A DNA stretch of 64,000 nt. Origin: an uncultured Alistipes sp. GTDB lineage: Bacteria; Bacteroidota; Bacteroidia; Bacteroidales; UBA932. The notes below the pieces were generated by a model that was not told the origin of the DNA, did not search any database, and saw nothing but the letters and a program-made list of their open reading frames with translations. The position numbers were made by a program, and so were the translations under genes. Position 1 is the stretch's first letter; each line of letters begins with the position of its first letter. Location of the stretch: positions 124,001-188,000 of the forward strand of contig URSC01000001.1 in the NCBI GenBank assembly GCA_900550465.1, given 5' to 3'. Shown here piece after piece: positions 35,982-46,475 of the stretch.

Positions 35982-37028
35982 ATGGCACAGAAACACGGAA
36001 ACAAATACGGAATTCACAGAGTACTCGAACCCAAGGGAGTCCTCCCTCAGCCCGCAAACAAGCTGGACAACAACATGGATGAGATCTATGACAACGAGAT
36101 CCTCATCGATGTACAGACTCTCAACATCGACTCTGCTTCCTTCACCGATATATCCAACAGAGCAGGCGGCGATCCCGAGAAGATCAAGGAAATCATGTTC
36201 GACATCGTTGCAAAGCAGGGCAAGCACCGCAATCCCTGGACAGGCTCTGGCGGAATGCTCCTCGGTACTGTCGAGCAGATCGGCGATGCCCTCAAGGACA
36301 AGATCGATCTCAAGGTAGGCGACAAGATCGCTACCCTCGTATCCCTGTCTCTCACACCTCTGCGTATCGACAAGATTAAGGAGATACGTGCCGATGTGGA
36401 CCAGGTGGACATCGACGGCAAGGCCATCCTCTTCGAGAGCGGTATCTACGCCAAGATTCCTGCAGACCTGCCCGAGAAGCTCGCTCTCTCCGCACTCGAC
36501 GTAGCCGGTGCTCCCGCCCAGACTGCCAAGCTGGTTAAGCCCGGCGACACAGTTCTGATCATCGGAGCCGGCGGCAAGTCCGGAATGCTCTGCTGCTATG
36601 AGGCCAAGAAACGCGCAGGCGTGACCGGTAAGGTAATCGGTCTGTGCCACAGCGAGAAGAGCACCAAGAGACTGCAGGACCTCGGCTTCTGCGACTATGT
36701 ATTCTCAGCCGACGCTACCCAGCCCGTACCCGTACTCGAGAAGATCGAGGAGCTCACCGGAGGCCAGATGTGCGACATCACCATCAACAACGTCAACATC
36801 CCCGACACCGAGATGACCTCTATCCTCTGCACCAAGGACACCGGTCTGGTATACTTCTTCTCCATGGCCACCAGCTTCACCAAGGCGGCTCTCGGAGCAG
36901 AGGGCGTAGGCAGCGACGTGACCATGCTCGTGGGCAACGGCTACACCAAGGGCCACGCCGAGATTACCCTGCAGGAGCTCCGCGAGAGCGAGAAGCTCAG
37001 AAAGATATTCACCGAGCTCTACGCCTAA
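35982..37028 (+). CDS. kdd: L-erythro-3,5-diaminohexanoate dehydrogenase
   Basis: 348-residue NAD-dependent dehydrogenase that oxidatively deaminates 3,5-diaminohexanoate to 3-keto-5-aminohexanoate. The N-terminus KYGIHRVLEPKGVLPQPANKLDN is characteristic of Kdd. A Rossmann segment GDTVLIIGAGGKSGMLCCYEAKKR is at about 187-210. Length and position between kce and kamA agree with known lysine clusters. The 51-base gap before it is the largest within the operon and is AT-rich, but no TAnnTTTG box was found there. Confidence 0.94.
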   Translation: MAQKHGNKYGIHRVLEPKGVLPQPANKLDNNMDEIYDNEILIDVQTLNIDSASFTDISNRAGGDPEKIKEIMFDIVAKQGKHRNPWTGSGGMLLGTVEQIGDALKDKIDLKVGDKIATLVSLSLTPLRIDKIKEIRADVDQVDIDGKAILFESGIYAKIPADLPEKLALSALDVAGAPAQTAKLVKPGDTVLIIGAGGKSGMLCCYEAKKRAGVTGKVIGLCHSEKSTKRLQDLGFCDYVFSADATQPVPVLEKIEELTGGQMCDITINNVNIPDTEMTSILCTKDTGLVYFFSMATSFTKAALGAEGVGSDVTMLVGNGYTKGHAEITLQELRESEKLRKIFTELYA

Positions 37029-37040
37029 TCCTTCCTGCCC

Positions 37041-38294
37041 ATGGTGAATACATCCCGTAGGAAAGCCCTGTTCCCGGAAGTGACCGACGAACAGTGGAAT
37101 GACTGGAAATGGCAGGTCAAGAACCGCATAGAGACTCTCGACCAGCTCAAGAAATACATAAAGCTCACGCCAGAGGAAGAGGAGGGAGTCCGCAAGACTC
37201 TCTCCACCCTCAGGATGGCCATCACTCCTTACTATCTGTCCCTTATTGACCCGGATGACCCTTATTGTCCTATCCGCAGGCAGGCCATACCTACGGCCGC
37301 CGAGACTTTCCAGGCTCCCGAGGACCTGCTGGACCCCCTGCATGAGGATGAGGATTCCCCGACACCGGGCCTGACGCACAGATATCCTGACAGAGTGCTG
37401 ATGCTCATTACCGACATGTGCTCGATGTACTGCCGTCACTGTACCCGCCGCCGTTTTGCCGGACAGAAGGACGCCGAGTCGCCCAACGACAGGATAGAGA
37501 AGTGCATAGAGTACGTCGAGAAGACTCCCGTAGTCCGCGACGTGCTTCTCTCCGGAGGTGACGCCCTGATGGTCAGCGACGCAAAGCTGGAGTACATCAT
37601 CAAGAGGCTGCGGGCCATCCCCCATGTGGAGATTATCCGCATCGGCTCCCGTACTCCCGTCGTATGCCCTCAGAGGATTACCGACGACCTGTGCAACATG
37701 CTCAAGAAGTACCACCCGATCTGGCTCAACACCCATTTCAACCATCCCAACGAGGTGACCCCCGAGTCGGCCGCTGCCTGCGCAAGGCTCGCCGATGCCG
37801 GAATACCCCTCGGCAACCAGTCCGTCCTCCTGCGCGGGGTCAATGACTGCGTGCATGTGATGAAGCATCTGGTGCATGAACTTGTCAAGATGAGGGTGAG
37901 ACCTTATTATATTTACCAGTGCGACCTGTCGATGGGCCTGGAGCATTTCCGTACCCCCGTTTCGAAGGGTATCGAGATCATCGAGGGCCTCAGGGGACAT
38001 ACCTCCGGTTTTGCAGTGCCCACATTCGTGGTGGACGCTCCCGGCGGTGGCGGCAAGACTCCGGTCATGCCTCAGTATGTTATCTCCCAGTCGCCAGGCA
38101 AGGTAGTGCTCCGCAACTTCGAAGGTGTCATTACGACCTATACAGAACCGCCTGAGTATCACAACGAGTGCCATTGCGAGGACTGCCGCCACAAGGGTGA
38201 GAAATCCGAGGGCGTAGCCACTCTGCTCGAAGGCGTGAAGATGACCATCGAGCCCACTGAGCTCAAGCGCAGGGAGAGGCACCACAGTAAGTAG
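37041..38294 (+). CDS. kamA: L-lysine 2,3-aminomutase
   Basis: 417-residue radical SAM/PLP enzyme converting L-lysine to L-beta-lysine, the first committed step. The [4Fe-4S] cysteines are C127, C131 and C134 in DMCSMYCRHCTRRRF. The PLP-binding lysine is K339 in PGGGGKTPVMPQY. The C-terminal region contains CHCEDCRHKG, a cysteine cluster found in clostridial-type aminomutases for zinc binding. Size matches true lysine 2,3-aminomutases rather than the shorter EpmB. It follows kdd by 12 bases. Confidence 0.96.
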   Translation: MVNTSRRKALFPEVTDEQWNDWKWQVKNRIETLDQLKKYIKLTPEEEEGVRKTLSTLRMAITPYYLSLIDPDDPYCPIRRQAIPTAAETFQAPEDLLDPLHEDEDSPTPGLTHRYPDRVLMLITDMCSMYCRHCTRRRFAGQKDAESPNDRIEKCIEYVEKTPVVRDVLLSGGDALMVSDAKLEYIIKRLRAIPHVEIIRIGSRTPVVCPQRITDDLCNMLKKYHPIWLNTHFNHPNEVTPESAAACARLADAGIPLGNQSVLLRGVNDCVHVMKHLVHELVKMRVRPYYIYQCDLSMGLEHFRTPVSKGIEIIEGLRGHTSGFAVPTFVVDAPGGGGKTPVMPQYVISQSPGKVVLRNFEGVITTYTEPPEYHNECHCEDCRHKGEKSEGVATLLEGVKMTIEPTELKRRERHHSK

Positions 38295-38312
38295 TAATTT
38301 GAAATATTGCAG

Positions 38313-39260
38313 ATGCCGTTTGTCCATGAGCTGTTGAAGTACCGGAGCGTAGCCGTGGTGGGAATGGAGAAGAACTGCGGTAAGACCGAGTGTCTTAACT
38401 ACATTCTCCGGAACCTGCCATCCGACGGCCCGGGTGTCTGTGTGACATCCATAGGACTGGACGGGGAGAGGACGGACCAGGTGACAGGCACCGCCAAGCC
38501 TGAGATAGTCCTCAGGAGCGGAATGTTCTTTTCCACCTCCGAAACCCACTATCGGTCCAGACGTCTGGTATCGGAAATAGTGGATGTCTCCGGCGAGACA
38601 ACAGCTTTAGGCAGACTGATAACCGCCAGGGTGGCCCTCGAGGGGAAGGTAATCCTCTCGGGGCCTTCCTCGACGGTGTCTCTGAAAAGATGGATGGACA
38701 GCATCTCCGGCTTTGGAATCGGACTGACGATAATCGACGGAGCCCTCTCCCGCAAGAGCAGCGCGTCCCCGGCTGTAAGCGAGGCAATGGTGCTGGCTAC
38801 AGGTGCCGCACTCTCGTGCAATATGCCTGCATTGGTGGACAGGACCGCCTTCTGTGTGGAGATGATCCGGTTACCCGAGGTTGAGAGTCAGGAAGTGCCC
38901 CAGGAGCATATCCTGACGGTATCCTCGATGGCCCCGGAGGTGGAGATAGCCCCGGAGGTCAGAAGGGTGGAAGTATCCGGAGCATTGACCGACAGGCTGC
39001 TGACCCGTCTGCTGACGGAAAGGAGACTGCCTGAGATAGAGGTGGCGGTCGCGGATTTTACCCGGATCTTCATTTCTCCGGAGAACTGGAGGCGTTTCGT
39101 CCGTGCAGGAGGAAGGCTTCTGGTACACAGGCGGACAGTACTGCTGGCCGTATGTGTCAATCCATTGGCCCCCAACGGTTACCGACTGGATTCGGACCTG
39201 CTTTGCAGGACGCTTTCCGACAGGATTCAATTGCCGGTTTACGACATAAGACGACAATGA
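38313..39260 (+). CDS. kamB: KamB, lysine 5,6-aminomutase reactivase subunit
   Basis: 315-residue protein with an N-terminal P-loop-like motif VGMEKNCGKTE (about residues 16-26). In lysine-fermenting clusters the gene between kamA and kamC is kamB, whose product with KamC is proposed to reactivate the B12-dependent aminomutase KamDE. Little is known about its mechanism. The ATG at 38313 is preferred over a TTG six bases upstream. kamC starts 1 base after its stop, consistent with a stoichiometric partner. Confidence 0.82.
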   Translation: MPFVHELLKYRSVAVVGMEKNCGKTECLNYILRNLPSDGPGVCVTSIGLDGERTDQVTGTAKPEIVLRSGMFFSTSETHYRSRRLVSEIVDVSGETTALGRLITARVALEGKVILSGPSSTVSLKRWMDSISGFGIGLTIIDGALSRKSSASPAVSEAMVLATGAALSCNMPALVDRTAFCVEMIRLPEVESQEVPQEHILTVSSMAPEVEIAPEVRRVEVSGALTDRLLTRLLTERRLPEIEVAVADFTRIFISPENWRRFVRAGGRLLVHRRTVLLAVCVNPLAPNGYRLDSDLLCRTLSDRIQLPVYDIRRQ

Positions 39261-39261
39261 G

Positions 39262-40614
39262 ATGAAGCTCAGAGATATCATAGATTCCCCTTGCGGGCTG
39301 CGGTATATGATTGACTCGCTGCCGCTGGCTTCCGGTTATGCCCTCAGGTATTTGATGGATACAGAGGCGCTCACCGTACCGGAGGACATCGGGACGGCAT
39401 ATCTGCGTCTGCAGGAGCACATGTCTGCCGCGGCGGACGGCAATCTGGTCTCGATGCTTCATTCCATTTTATGTAATCTAAAGGATATCTCCCACACCCT
39501 GAGCCGGATAGAGGCAGGCGATACAGTTGACGACATAGAACTGTTCGAGGTCAAGGCCCTTATCCTGCTCGGACGGAGGACAGCTGCCGTTTTGGGAGGT
39601 ACTTCCCATGACAGCATCTCTCCCCGGACTGACGCACTGGACGGTGCGCTGCAGGTTCTCGACCCTGACGGAACGGAGATAGCCTCATTCTACATTTACG
39701 ACTCCTATTCTCCTGAGCTGGCGGCTCTCAGGGCCGATATCAGGAAGGAAGCCGATTCAGACAGAAGGGCGGCACTTATGGACAAGGAGCAGGTTCTCGA
39801 GGCTGGAATACGTGAAGATATCTGCGCGTCACTGCGTCCTTATGTGCAGGAACTCAGAATTCTGCAGAATGTACTGGTAAGGCTGGACATCGATGTGGCA
39901 AAGGCGGTCATGGTTCTAAAGACCGGACTTTGTATTCCGGAAATATCCACCTCTGGTATCACTTCGTATAAAGGCATGTACAATCCTTATGTAAAGGATG
40001 TTGTCGAAAGGGCAGGAGAGGAGTTTGTCCCGATTGACCTTAGTTTCGGCAATGCTCCGGTCGTGATTATCGGAGCAAATATGGGAGGCAAGACGGTAGT
40101 GCTCAAAACCGCGGCATTGTGCCAGTGGCTCTTTTCTTTCGGGATGGGAATTCCGGCTGCGGAGGCTGTCATCGCTCCCAGGGATCTGGTGTTCTTTATT
40201 TCCGGAGACGCCCAGGATATGGGGGCGGGTCTGTCATCATTTGCTGCTGAGATGAAGGCGATAGACGAGGTTGTACGGGCTTCGGACGGAATGCATGACG
40301 GCCGGAGGATAGCCGCAATGATAGATGAACCTGCACGCAGCACGAATCCTATAGAGGGAACGGCGCTGGTGGAGGCTCTGGTGGACATTCTGGGGCAGAG
40401 AGGGGTGGCGTTGCTGCTCACAACTCACTACAATATTCCCTCCTCCCACTGTACCCGCCTTAGGGTCAGAGGATTGGAGAATGGTCGCATGAATTACAGA
40501 CTCTGTCCTGCACCTGACGGTGACGTGCCCCACGAGGCCCTGAATGTGGCGGAGTCCCTGAATATATCCCCGGAATGGACGGGAAAGGCAAAAAAACTGT
40601 TAGAATATGAATAG
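39262..40614 (+). CDS. kamC: KamC, MutS-like ATPase of the aminomutase reactivase
   Basis: 450 residues. The C-terminal half is a MutS domain V-type ATPase: Walker A GANMGGKTVV (271-280), FSSFAAEMKAIDEVV-like signature helix, Walker B AAMIDEPARSTNPIEGTAL and the switch histidine in LLTTHYN. There is no mismatch-binding or connector domain, so this is not a repair MutS. Position just before kamD identifies it as KamC. Its stop overlaps the kamD start by 8 bases. Confidence 0.88.
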   Translation: MKLRDIIDSPCGLRYMIDSLPLASGYALRYLMDTEALTVPEDIGTAYLRLQEHMSAAADGNLVSMLHSILCNLKDISHTLSRIEAGDTVDDIELFEVKALILLGRRTAAVLGGTSHDSISPRTDALDGALQVLDPDGTEIASFYIYDSYSPELAALRADIRKEADSDRRAALMDKEQVLEAGIREDICASLRPYVQELRILQNVLVRLDIDVAKAVMVLKTGLCIPEISTSGITSYKGMYNPYVKDVVERAGEEFVPIDLSFGNAPVVIIGANMGGKTVVLKTAALCQWLFSFGMGIPAAEAVIAPRDLVFFISGDAQDMGAGLSSFAAEMKAIDEVVRASDGMHDGRRIAAMIDEPARSTNPIEGTALVEALVDILGQRGVALLLTTHYNIPSSHCTRLRVRGLENGRMNYRLCPAPDGDVPHEALNVAESLNISPEWTGKAKKLLEYE

Positions 40615-42160
40615 CAAATTAGGATTAGATTCGAAAAAAGTGGCGTATGCCAGGCAGCTTTCAGCCGGCATTGCCGCAGACGTCCAGAATTTCGTGGACG
40701 GATATACTACCGTGGCGGTGGAGAGGACACTCTGCCGTCTGCTCGGAATCGACGGGGTGGACGCCAACTCCGTACCCCTGCCCAACGTGGTGGTGGACAG
40801 CCTGAAGGCTGCGGGAGTCCTGAGCGAGGGCGCCCTGTTCTACGTGGGCAACGCCATGGCCGTTCTCGGCCTGACTCCGATGGAGATTGCCGAGCGCATA
40901 TCGGCCGGAACATTAGATATTACCAAACTTGAAATTAAACCGTTACCTGAGATACAGAAGGCTCTCGAAGAGCCGATAAATGCCTCGATGGAGAGGATAC
41001 GGGCCCGCCGCGCCCGCCGCGAGAAATACCTGCGCGAGATCGGCGAGGGTCCCAAGCCCTACCTTTATGTGATAGTGGCCACCGGCAACATATACGAGGA
41101 TGTGGTGCAGGCCGAGGCCGCCGCACGTCAGGGTGCCGACATCATTGCGGTCATCCGTACCACCGGTCAGTCCCTGCTGGACTATGTGCCTTACGGAGCC
41201 ACTACCGAGGGCTTCGGCGGTACATACGCCACCCAGGAGAACTTCCGCATCATGCGCCAGGCCCTGGACAAGGTGGGCGAGGAGGTCGGCCGCTATATCC
41301 GTCTGTGCAATTACTGCTCCGGCCTGTGCATGCCCGAGATAGCCGTCATGGGCGCGTTCGAGGGACTCGACGTGATGCTCAACGACGCTCTCTACGGTAT
41401 TCTCTTCAGGGACATCAACATGCAGAGAACCCTTATCGACCAGTTCTTCTCGAGGGTAATCAACGGATTTGCCGGAGTCATCATCAATACCGGCGAGGAC
41501 AACTACCTGACCACAGCCGATGCTGTCGAAGCTGCACATACCGTGCTTGCCTCCGATATCATCAACGAGCAGCTGGCCCTCATCGCCGGTCTGCCGGAGG
41601 AGCAGATGGGACTCGGACACGCCTTCGAGATGGACCCGATGCTCGAGAACGGTTTCCTGCTGGAACTGGCACAGGCCCAGATGGCCCGCGAGATTTTCCC
41701 CAAGGCTCCGCTGAAGTACATGCCTCCCACAAAGTTCATGACCGGCAACATCTTCCGCGGCCATATCCAGGATGCTCTCTTCAACATGATAGGTATCTGG
41801 ACCAATCAGGGCATACAGCTTCTCGGTATGCCTACAGAGGCTATCCACACCCCCTTCATGTCGGACCGCTTCCTGTCGATAGAGAATGCCAAATACATCT
41901 TCAACAACATGAAGAGCATCGGCGACGAGGTGGAGTTCAAGGAAGGCGGCATCGTGCGCACCCGTGCCAAGGAGGTACTGGACAAGGCGATAGAGCTGCT
42001 GGAGAAACTCCGCGAGGAGGGGCTCTTCTCGGCTCTGGAGAAAGGCATCTTCGCGGATGTCAAGCGTCCCCGCAACGGGGGCAAGGGCCTCGACGGAGTC
42101 ACTCCGAAGGGCAGCAATTACATGAATCCCTTTGTTAAACTAATGATAGGAGGAAAATAA
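40607..42160 (+). CDS. kamD: Lysine 5,6-aminomutase, alpha subunit
   Basis: 517-residue large subunit (clostridial homologue about 516), a TIM-barrel that shifts the 6-amino group of beta-lysine to C5 using adenosylcobalamin and PLP. Visible segments are LDSKKVAYARQLSAGIAADVQNF, IVATGNIYEDVVQAEAAARQGADIIAVIRTTGQSLLDYVPYGATTEGFGGTYATQENFR, and NYCSGLCMPEIAVM. The start overlaps kamC, and kamE follows after one base. Confidence 0.96.
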   Translation: MNSKLGLDSKKVAYARQLSAGIAADVQNFVDGYTTVAVERTLCRLLGIDGVDANSVPLPNVVVDSLKAAGVLSEGALFYVGNAMAVLGLTPMEIAERISAGTLDITKLEIKPLPEIQKALEEPINASMERIRARRARREKYLREIGEGPKPYLYVIVATGNIYEDVVQAEAAARQGADIIAVIRTTGQSLLDYVPYGATTEGFGGTYATQENFRIMRQALDKVGEEVGRYIRLCNYCSGLCMPEIAVMGAFEGLDVMLNDALYGILFRDINMQRTLIDQFFSRVINGFAGVIINTGEDNYLTTADAVEAAHTVLASDIINEQLALIAGLPEEQMGLGHAFEMDPMLENGFLLELAQAQMAREIFPKAPLKYMPPTKFMTGNIFRGHIQDALFNMIGIWTNQGIQLLGMPTEAIHTPFMSDRFLSIENAKYIFNNMKSIGDEVEFKEGGIVRTRAKEVLDKAIELLEKLREEGLFSALEKGIFADVKRPRNGGKGLDGVTPKGSNYMNPFVKLMIGGK

Positions 42161-42161
42161 C

Positions 42162-42953
42162 ATGAGCGGCGGACTTTATTCGATGGAGGAGAAGGATTAC
42201 GACAAGAATCTGAACCTCAAGGCTATAAAACCCTACGGAGACACCATGAACGACGGCAAGGTACAGTTGAGCTTCACGCTTCCCGTACCTGTCGGCGAAG
42301 AGGCCGTGGAGGCTGCCAAGCAGTTTCTGAAAGGCATGGGACTGGACAACCCCCAGGTGGTCTTCTACAAGGAGCTTACACCGGGCTTTACATTCTTCAA
42401 CTGCTACGGTTCCGCCGTTCATACGGTGGACTTTACGGCAATCCACGTGCCCAAGGTCGAGTCTACCGTGATGGATATGCCGCAGACCGATGAGTACATA
42501 AGGGAGAATATCGGACGCAAGCTCGTAGTGGTGGGTGCCAGCACGGGAACTGATGCGCATACCGTGGGTATCGACGCTATCATGAACATGAAGGGCTATG
42601 CCGGGCACTACGGTCTGGAGCGCTATGACATGATAGATGCCTACAATCTCGGCAGCCAGGTGCCTAACGAGGATTTCATCGCCAAGGCGGTTGAGCTGCA
42701 TGCAGATGCCCTGATAGTGTCCCAGACAGTGACGCAGAAGGATATCCATATCAAGAACCTGACCGAGCTGGTGGAACTGCTCGAGGCAGAGGGGCTCCGC
42801 GACAAGGTAATACTGGCCTGCGGCGGTCCCCGCATCACCCACGAGCTGGCCAAGGAGCTGGGCTACGATGCCGGCTTCGGCATGAATACCTACGCAGATG
42901 ACGTAGCCTCGTTCATCGCCGAGGAATATGTACGCAGACACAACGGAAAATAA
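42162..42953 (+). CDS. kamE: Lysine 5,6-aminomutase, beta subunit
   Basis: 263 residues. The B12-binding Rossmann domain has the DxHxxG motif D131-A-H133-T-V-G136, with H133 as the cobalt ligand by homology. K144 (NMKGYAGHYGLERY) corresponds to the PLP-binding Lys144 of the clostridial beta subunit. The N-terminal ~100 residues form the dimerisation part. All catalytic and cofactor residues known for this subunit are present, so the enzyme should be functional. Confidence 0.96.
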   Translation: MSGGLYSMEEKDYDKNLNLKAIKPYGDTMNDGKVQLSFTLPVPVGEEAVEAAKQFLKGMGLDNPQVVFYKELTPGFTFFNCYGSAVHTVDFTAIHVPKVESTVMDMPQTDEYIRENIGRKLVVVGASTGTDAHTVGIDAIMNMKGYAGHYGLERYDMIDAYNLGSQVPNEDFIAKAVELHADALIVSQTVTQKDIHIKNLTELVELLEAEGLRDKVILACGGPRITHELAKELGYDAGFGMNTYADDVASFIAEEYVRRHNGK

Positions 42954-42973
42954 TCACTAAATACATTATTACA

Positions 42974-43633
42974 ATGGACAAGAATCAGATAAGAGAGGTG
43001 ATAGCCCGCAGGGCTGCCCTCGAGCTCAAAGACGGGGACGTGGTGAACCTCGGAATCGGACTTCCGACCATGATTCCCGATTATCTCCCTGAAGGAGTAT
43101 CAGTTATCCTCCAGAGCGAGAACGGACTGGTAGGTATGGGACCTACCCCAAAACCAGGAGAGGAGAATCCGGACCTCATCAACTCCGGCGGCGGATACAT
43201 CACGGCCGTGCCCGGAGCCTATGCCTGCAGCTCCCTCGCTTCGTTTGAGATTATCCGCGGCGGCCACGTGGACGTGACCTTCCTCGGAGCCCTCGAGGTG
43301 GACGAGCACGGCGACCTCGCCAACTGGATTATCCCCGGCAAGAAGGTGCCCGGAATGGGAGGGGCAATGGACCTGCTGGTAGGAGCCCGCAAGGTTATCC
43401 TGACTATGGAGCATACCGCCAAGGGCAATCCCAAGATTCTCAAGAAATGCCGTCTTCCCCTGACAGCCGCCGGACAGGTCAACATGATTATCACCGAGAT
43501 GGGCGTGATGGACATCACCGACAAGGGTATAGTCCTGCGCGAGATCCATCCGGAATTCACGGTGGAGCAGGTTCAGGCCGCTACAGAGGCCCAGCTTATC
43601 ATAGATCCTGATTTAAAGCCTATGCGTCAGTAA
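42974..43633 (+). CDS. atoA: Butyryl-CoA:acetoacetate CoA-transferase, subunit B
   Basis: 219 residues. Family I CoA-transferase beta subunit: IARRAALELKDGDVVNLGIGLPTMIPDYLP, then the catalytic glutamate E49 in LQSENGLVGMGP, and GGGYITAVPGA, LGALEVDEHGDLANW, GAMDLLVGARKVI. Partner of the subunit A gene at 34035. The pair would release butyrate and regenerate acetoacetyl-CoA. Confidence 0.92.
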   Translation: MDKNQIREVIARRAALELKDGDVVNLGIGLPTMIPDYLPEGVSVILQSENGLVGMGPTPKPGEENPDLINSGGGYITAVPGAYACSSLASFEIIRGGHVDVTFLGALEVDEHGDLANWIIPGKKVPGMGGAMDLLVGARKVILTMEHTAKGNPKILKKCRLPLTAAGQVNMIITEMGVMDITDKGIVLREIHPEFTVEQVQAATEAQLIIDPDLKPMRQ

Positions 43634-43645
43634 TTTTACTGTACA

Positions 43646-44425
43646 ATGGAATACAATTTTCTCAGAATAGAGACTCCCGAGGAGGGTATCTGCATCCTGA
43701 CGATATCCCACCCCCAGTCGCTCAACGCCCTGAGCCGGCCGGTACTGGAGGAGATGTACCGTTTCGTGACGGACATCCCCGAGGGTACCGCGGTGCTTAT
43801 CATCCGCGGAGACGGCCCGAAGTCCTTCGTGGCCGGAGCCGACATCTCCCAGATGGCGGGATTCGACGCAGAGCAGGGGCTGGACTTCGGCCGTTTCGGA
43901 GCCGAGGTCTTCCGCAGGATAGAAGAGCTGCCGATACCGGTGATAGCCGCCGTGAACGGCTATGCCCTCGGAGGAGGGTGCGAGCTGGCCATGGCCTGCG
44001 ACATCCGCATTGCCTCTGAAAAGGCCAAGTTCGGCCAGCCGGAGGTGAAACTCGGTATTATTCCTGGATTCTCAGGCACCTACCGCCTCCCGAAACTGGT
44101 GGGACAGGGCTATGCCAAGGAGATGATCTACTCCGGAAGGACGATAGACGCCGCGGAGGCTCTGCGCATCGGTCTGGTCAATCACGTATTGCCCCCGGAG
44201 GAGTTGATGGACTATGTCCTGGGCCTGGCCCGCGACATCCGTGCCAACGCCCCGATAGCGGTGCGCAAGGCGAAGACCTGCATCAACACTTGCTACGACT
44301 TAGACGAGACCACGGCCTTAGCCGCCGAGAACCGCGCATTTTCCGAATGTTTTGCCACTGAGGACCAGAAGACCGGTATGCAGGCTTTCTTAGCCAAGGG
44401 CAATGCGGAGTTCAAGAACAGATAA
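43646..44425 (+). CDS. crt: Crotonase / enoyl-CoA hydratase
   Basis: 259-residue crotonase-fold enzyme. The oxyanion-hole segments are SFVAGADISQMAGFD and VIAAVNGYALGGGCELAMACDIRIAS. The catalytic glutamate region FGQPEVKLGIIPGFSGT retains the E in GQPEV. It interconverts 3-hydroxybutyryl-CoA and crotonyl-CoA. With hbd next door this links acetoacetyl-CoA to crotonyl-CoA, so butyrate could also be made from two acetyl-CoA if a thiolase is encoded elsewhere. Confidence 0.92.
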   Translation: MEYNFLRIETPEEGICILTISHPQSLNALSRPVLEEMYRFVTDIPEGTAVLIIRGDGPKSFVAGADISQMAGFDAEQGLDFGRFGAEVFRRIEELPIPVIAAVNGYALGGGCELAMACDIRIASEKAKFGQPEVKLGIIPGFSGTYRLPKLVGQGYAKEMIYSGRTIDAAEALRIGLVNHVLPPEELMDYVLGLARDIRANAPIAVRKAKTCINTCYDLDETTALAAENRAFSECFATEDQKTGMQAFLAKGNAEFKNR

Positions 44426-44452
44426 ATAAGATAGAACAAAACACTGACAGTT

Positions 44453-45301
44453 ATGACAATAGACAAGATTTCCGTTATCGGCACCGGAACCATGGGCTCC
44501 GGTATCGTACAGGCTCTGGCTCAGGCCGGCCGCAAGGTGACCATGAAGAGCCGCAGCGAGGCTTCCAACACCAAGGCCATGGGCCGCATCACCAAGTCCC
44601 TCGGCAAGCTCGTCGAGAAAGGCAAGATGGAGCAGGCCGCCATGGACGCCACTTTAGCCAACATCACAGTTACCACTGACTACAAGGACATCGCCGACTC
44701 CGACCTGATCATCGAGGCCGCAGTGGAGGAGATGGACCTGAAGATCGAGCTCTTCAAGATGCTGGACGGCATGTGCAAGCCTGAGACCATCATCGCCACC
44801 AACACATCCTCGCTGTCCATCACCGGCATAGCCGCCGCTATCTCCAGGCCCTGCCACGTGATAGGCATGCACTTCTTCAACCCCGCCACTGTGATGAAGC
44901 TCGTGGAGATCATCAAGGGACAGAGGACCTCACAGGAGGTGTTCGACGCCGTGTTCGCCCTCTGCCAGGAGATCGGCAAGACCCCCGTAGCAGTCAACGA
45001 AGCCCCCGGTTTCGTGGTCAACCGCATCCTGATTCCGATGGTCAATGAGGCTGTGGGCATCCTGGCCGACGGAGTGGCCTCACGTGACGATATCGACGCG
45101 GCCATGAAGCTCGGAGCCAACCATCCGATGGGGCCCCTCGCCCTGGCCGACCTAATCGGTCTGGACGTGTGCCTGGCCATCATGGAGGTGCTGCACCGCG
45201 AGTTCGGGGACGACAAGTACCGTCCTCATCCTCTGCTGAGGAAGATGGTACGTGCCGGACTGCTCGGACGCAAGACGGGAGAAGGATTTTACAAATACTA
45301 A
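44453..45301 (+). CDS. hbd: 3-hydroxybutyryl-CoA dehydrogenase
   Basis: 282 residues. The NAD-binding Rossmann motif is VIGTGTMGSGIVQALAQAG (residues about 8-26). Catalytic histidine region is VIGMHFFNPATVMKLVEII, followed by GFVVNRILIPMVNEAV and NHPMGPLALADLIGLD. It reduces acetoacetyl-CoA to 3-hydroxybutyryl-CoA. Length is standard for the single-domain clostridial-type enzyme. Confidence 0.94.
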   Translation: MTIDKISVIGTGTMGSGIVQALAQAGRKVTMKSRSEASNTKAMGRITKSLGKLVEKGKMEQAAMDATLANITVTTDYKDIADSDLIIEAAVEEMDLKIELFKMLDGMCKPETIIATNTSSLSITGIAAAISRPCHVIGMHFFNPATVMKLVEIIKGQRTSQEVFDAVFALCQEIGKTPVAVNEAPGFVVNRILIPMVNEAVGILADGVASRDDIDAAMKLGANHPMGPLALADLIGLDVCLAIMEVLHREFGDDKYRPHPLLRKMVRAGLLGRKTGEGFYKY

Positions 45302-45320
45302 AATTTAAGCATTACTGAAT

Positions 45321-46463
<1,143 letters not shown>

Positions 46464-46475
46464 AATCAGGAAAGT

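Noticed and set aside
36705..38549. A 614-codon open frame on the minus strand across kdd, kamA and kamB
   Set aside because: It is antisense to three well-supported enzymes; its composition (rich in His, Gly, Leu and Val) mirrors the sense codons, and it has no motif or promoter.
39262..40614. DNA mismatch repair MutS
   Set aside because: Only the ATPase domain is present, the mismatch-recognition domain is absent, and the gene is embedded between kamB and kamD, so KamC fits better.
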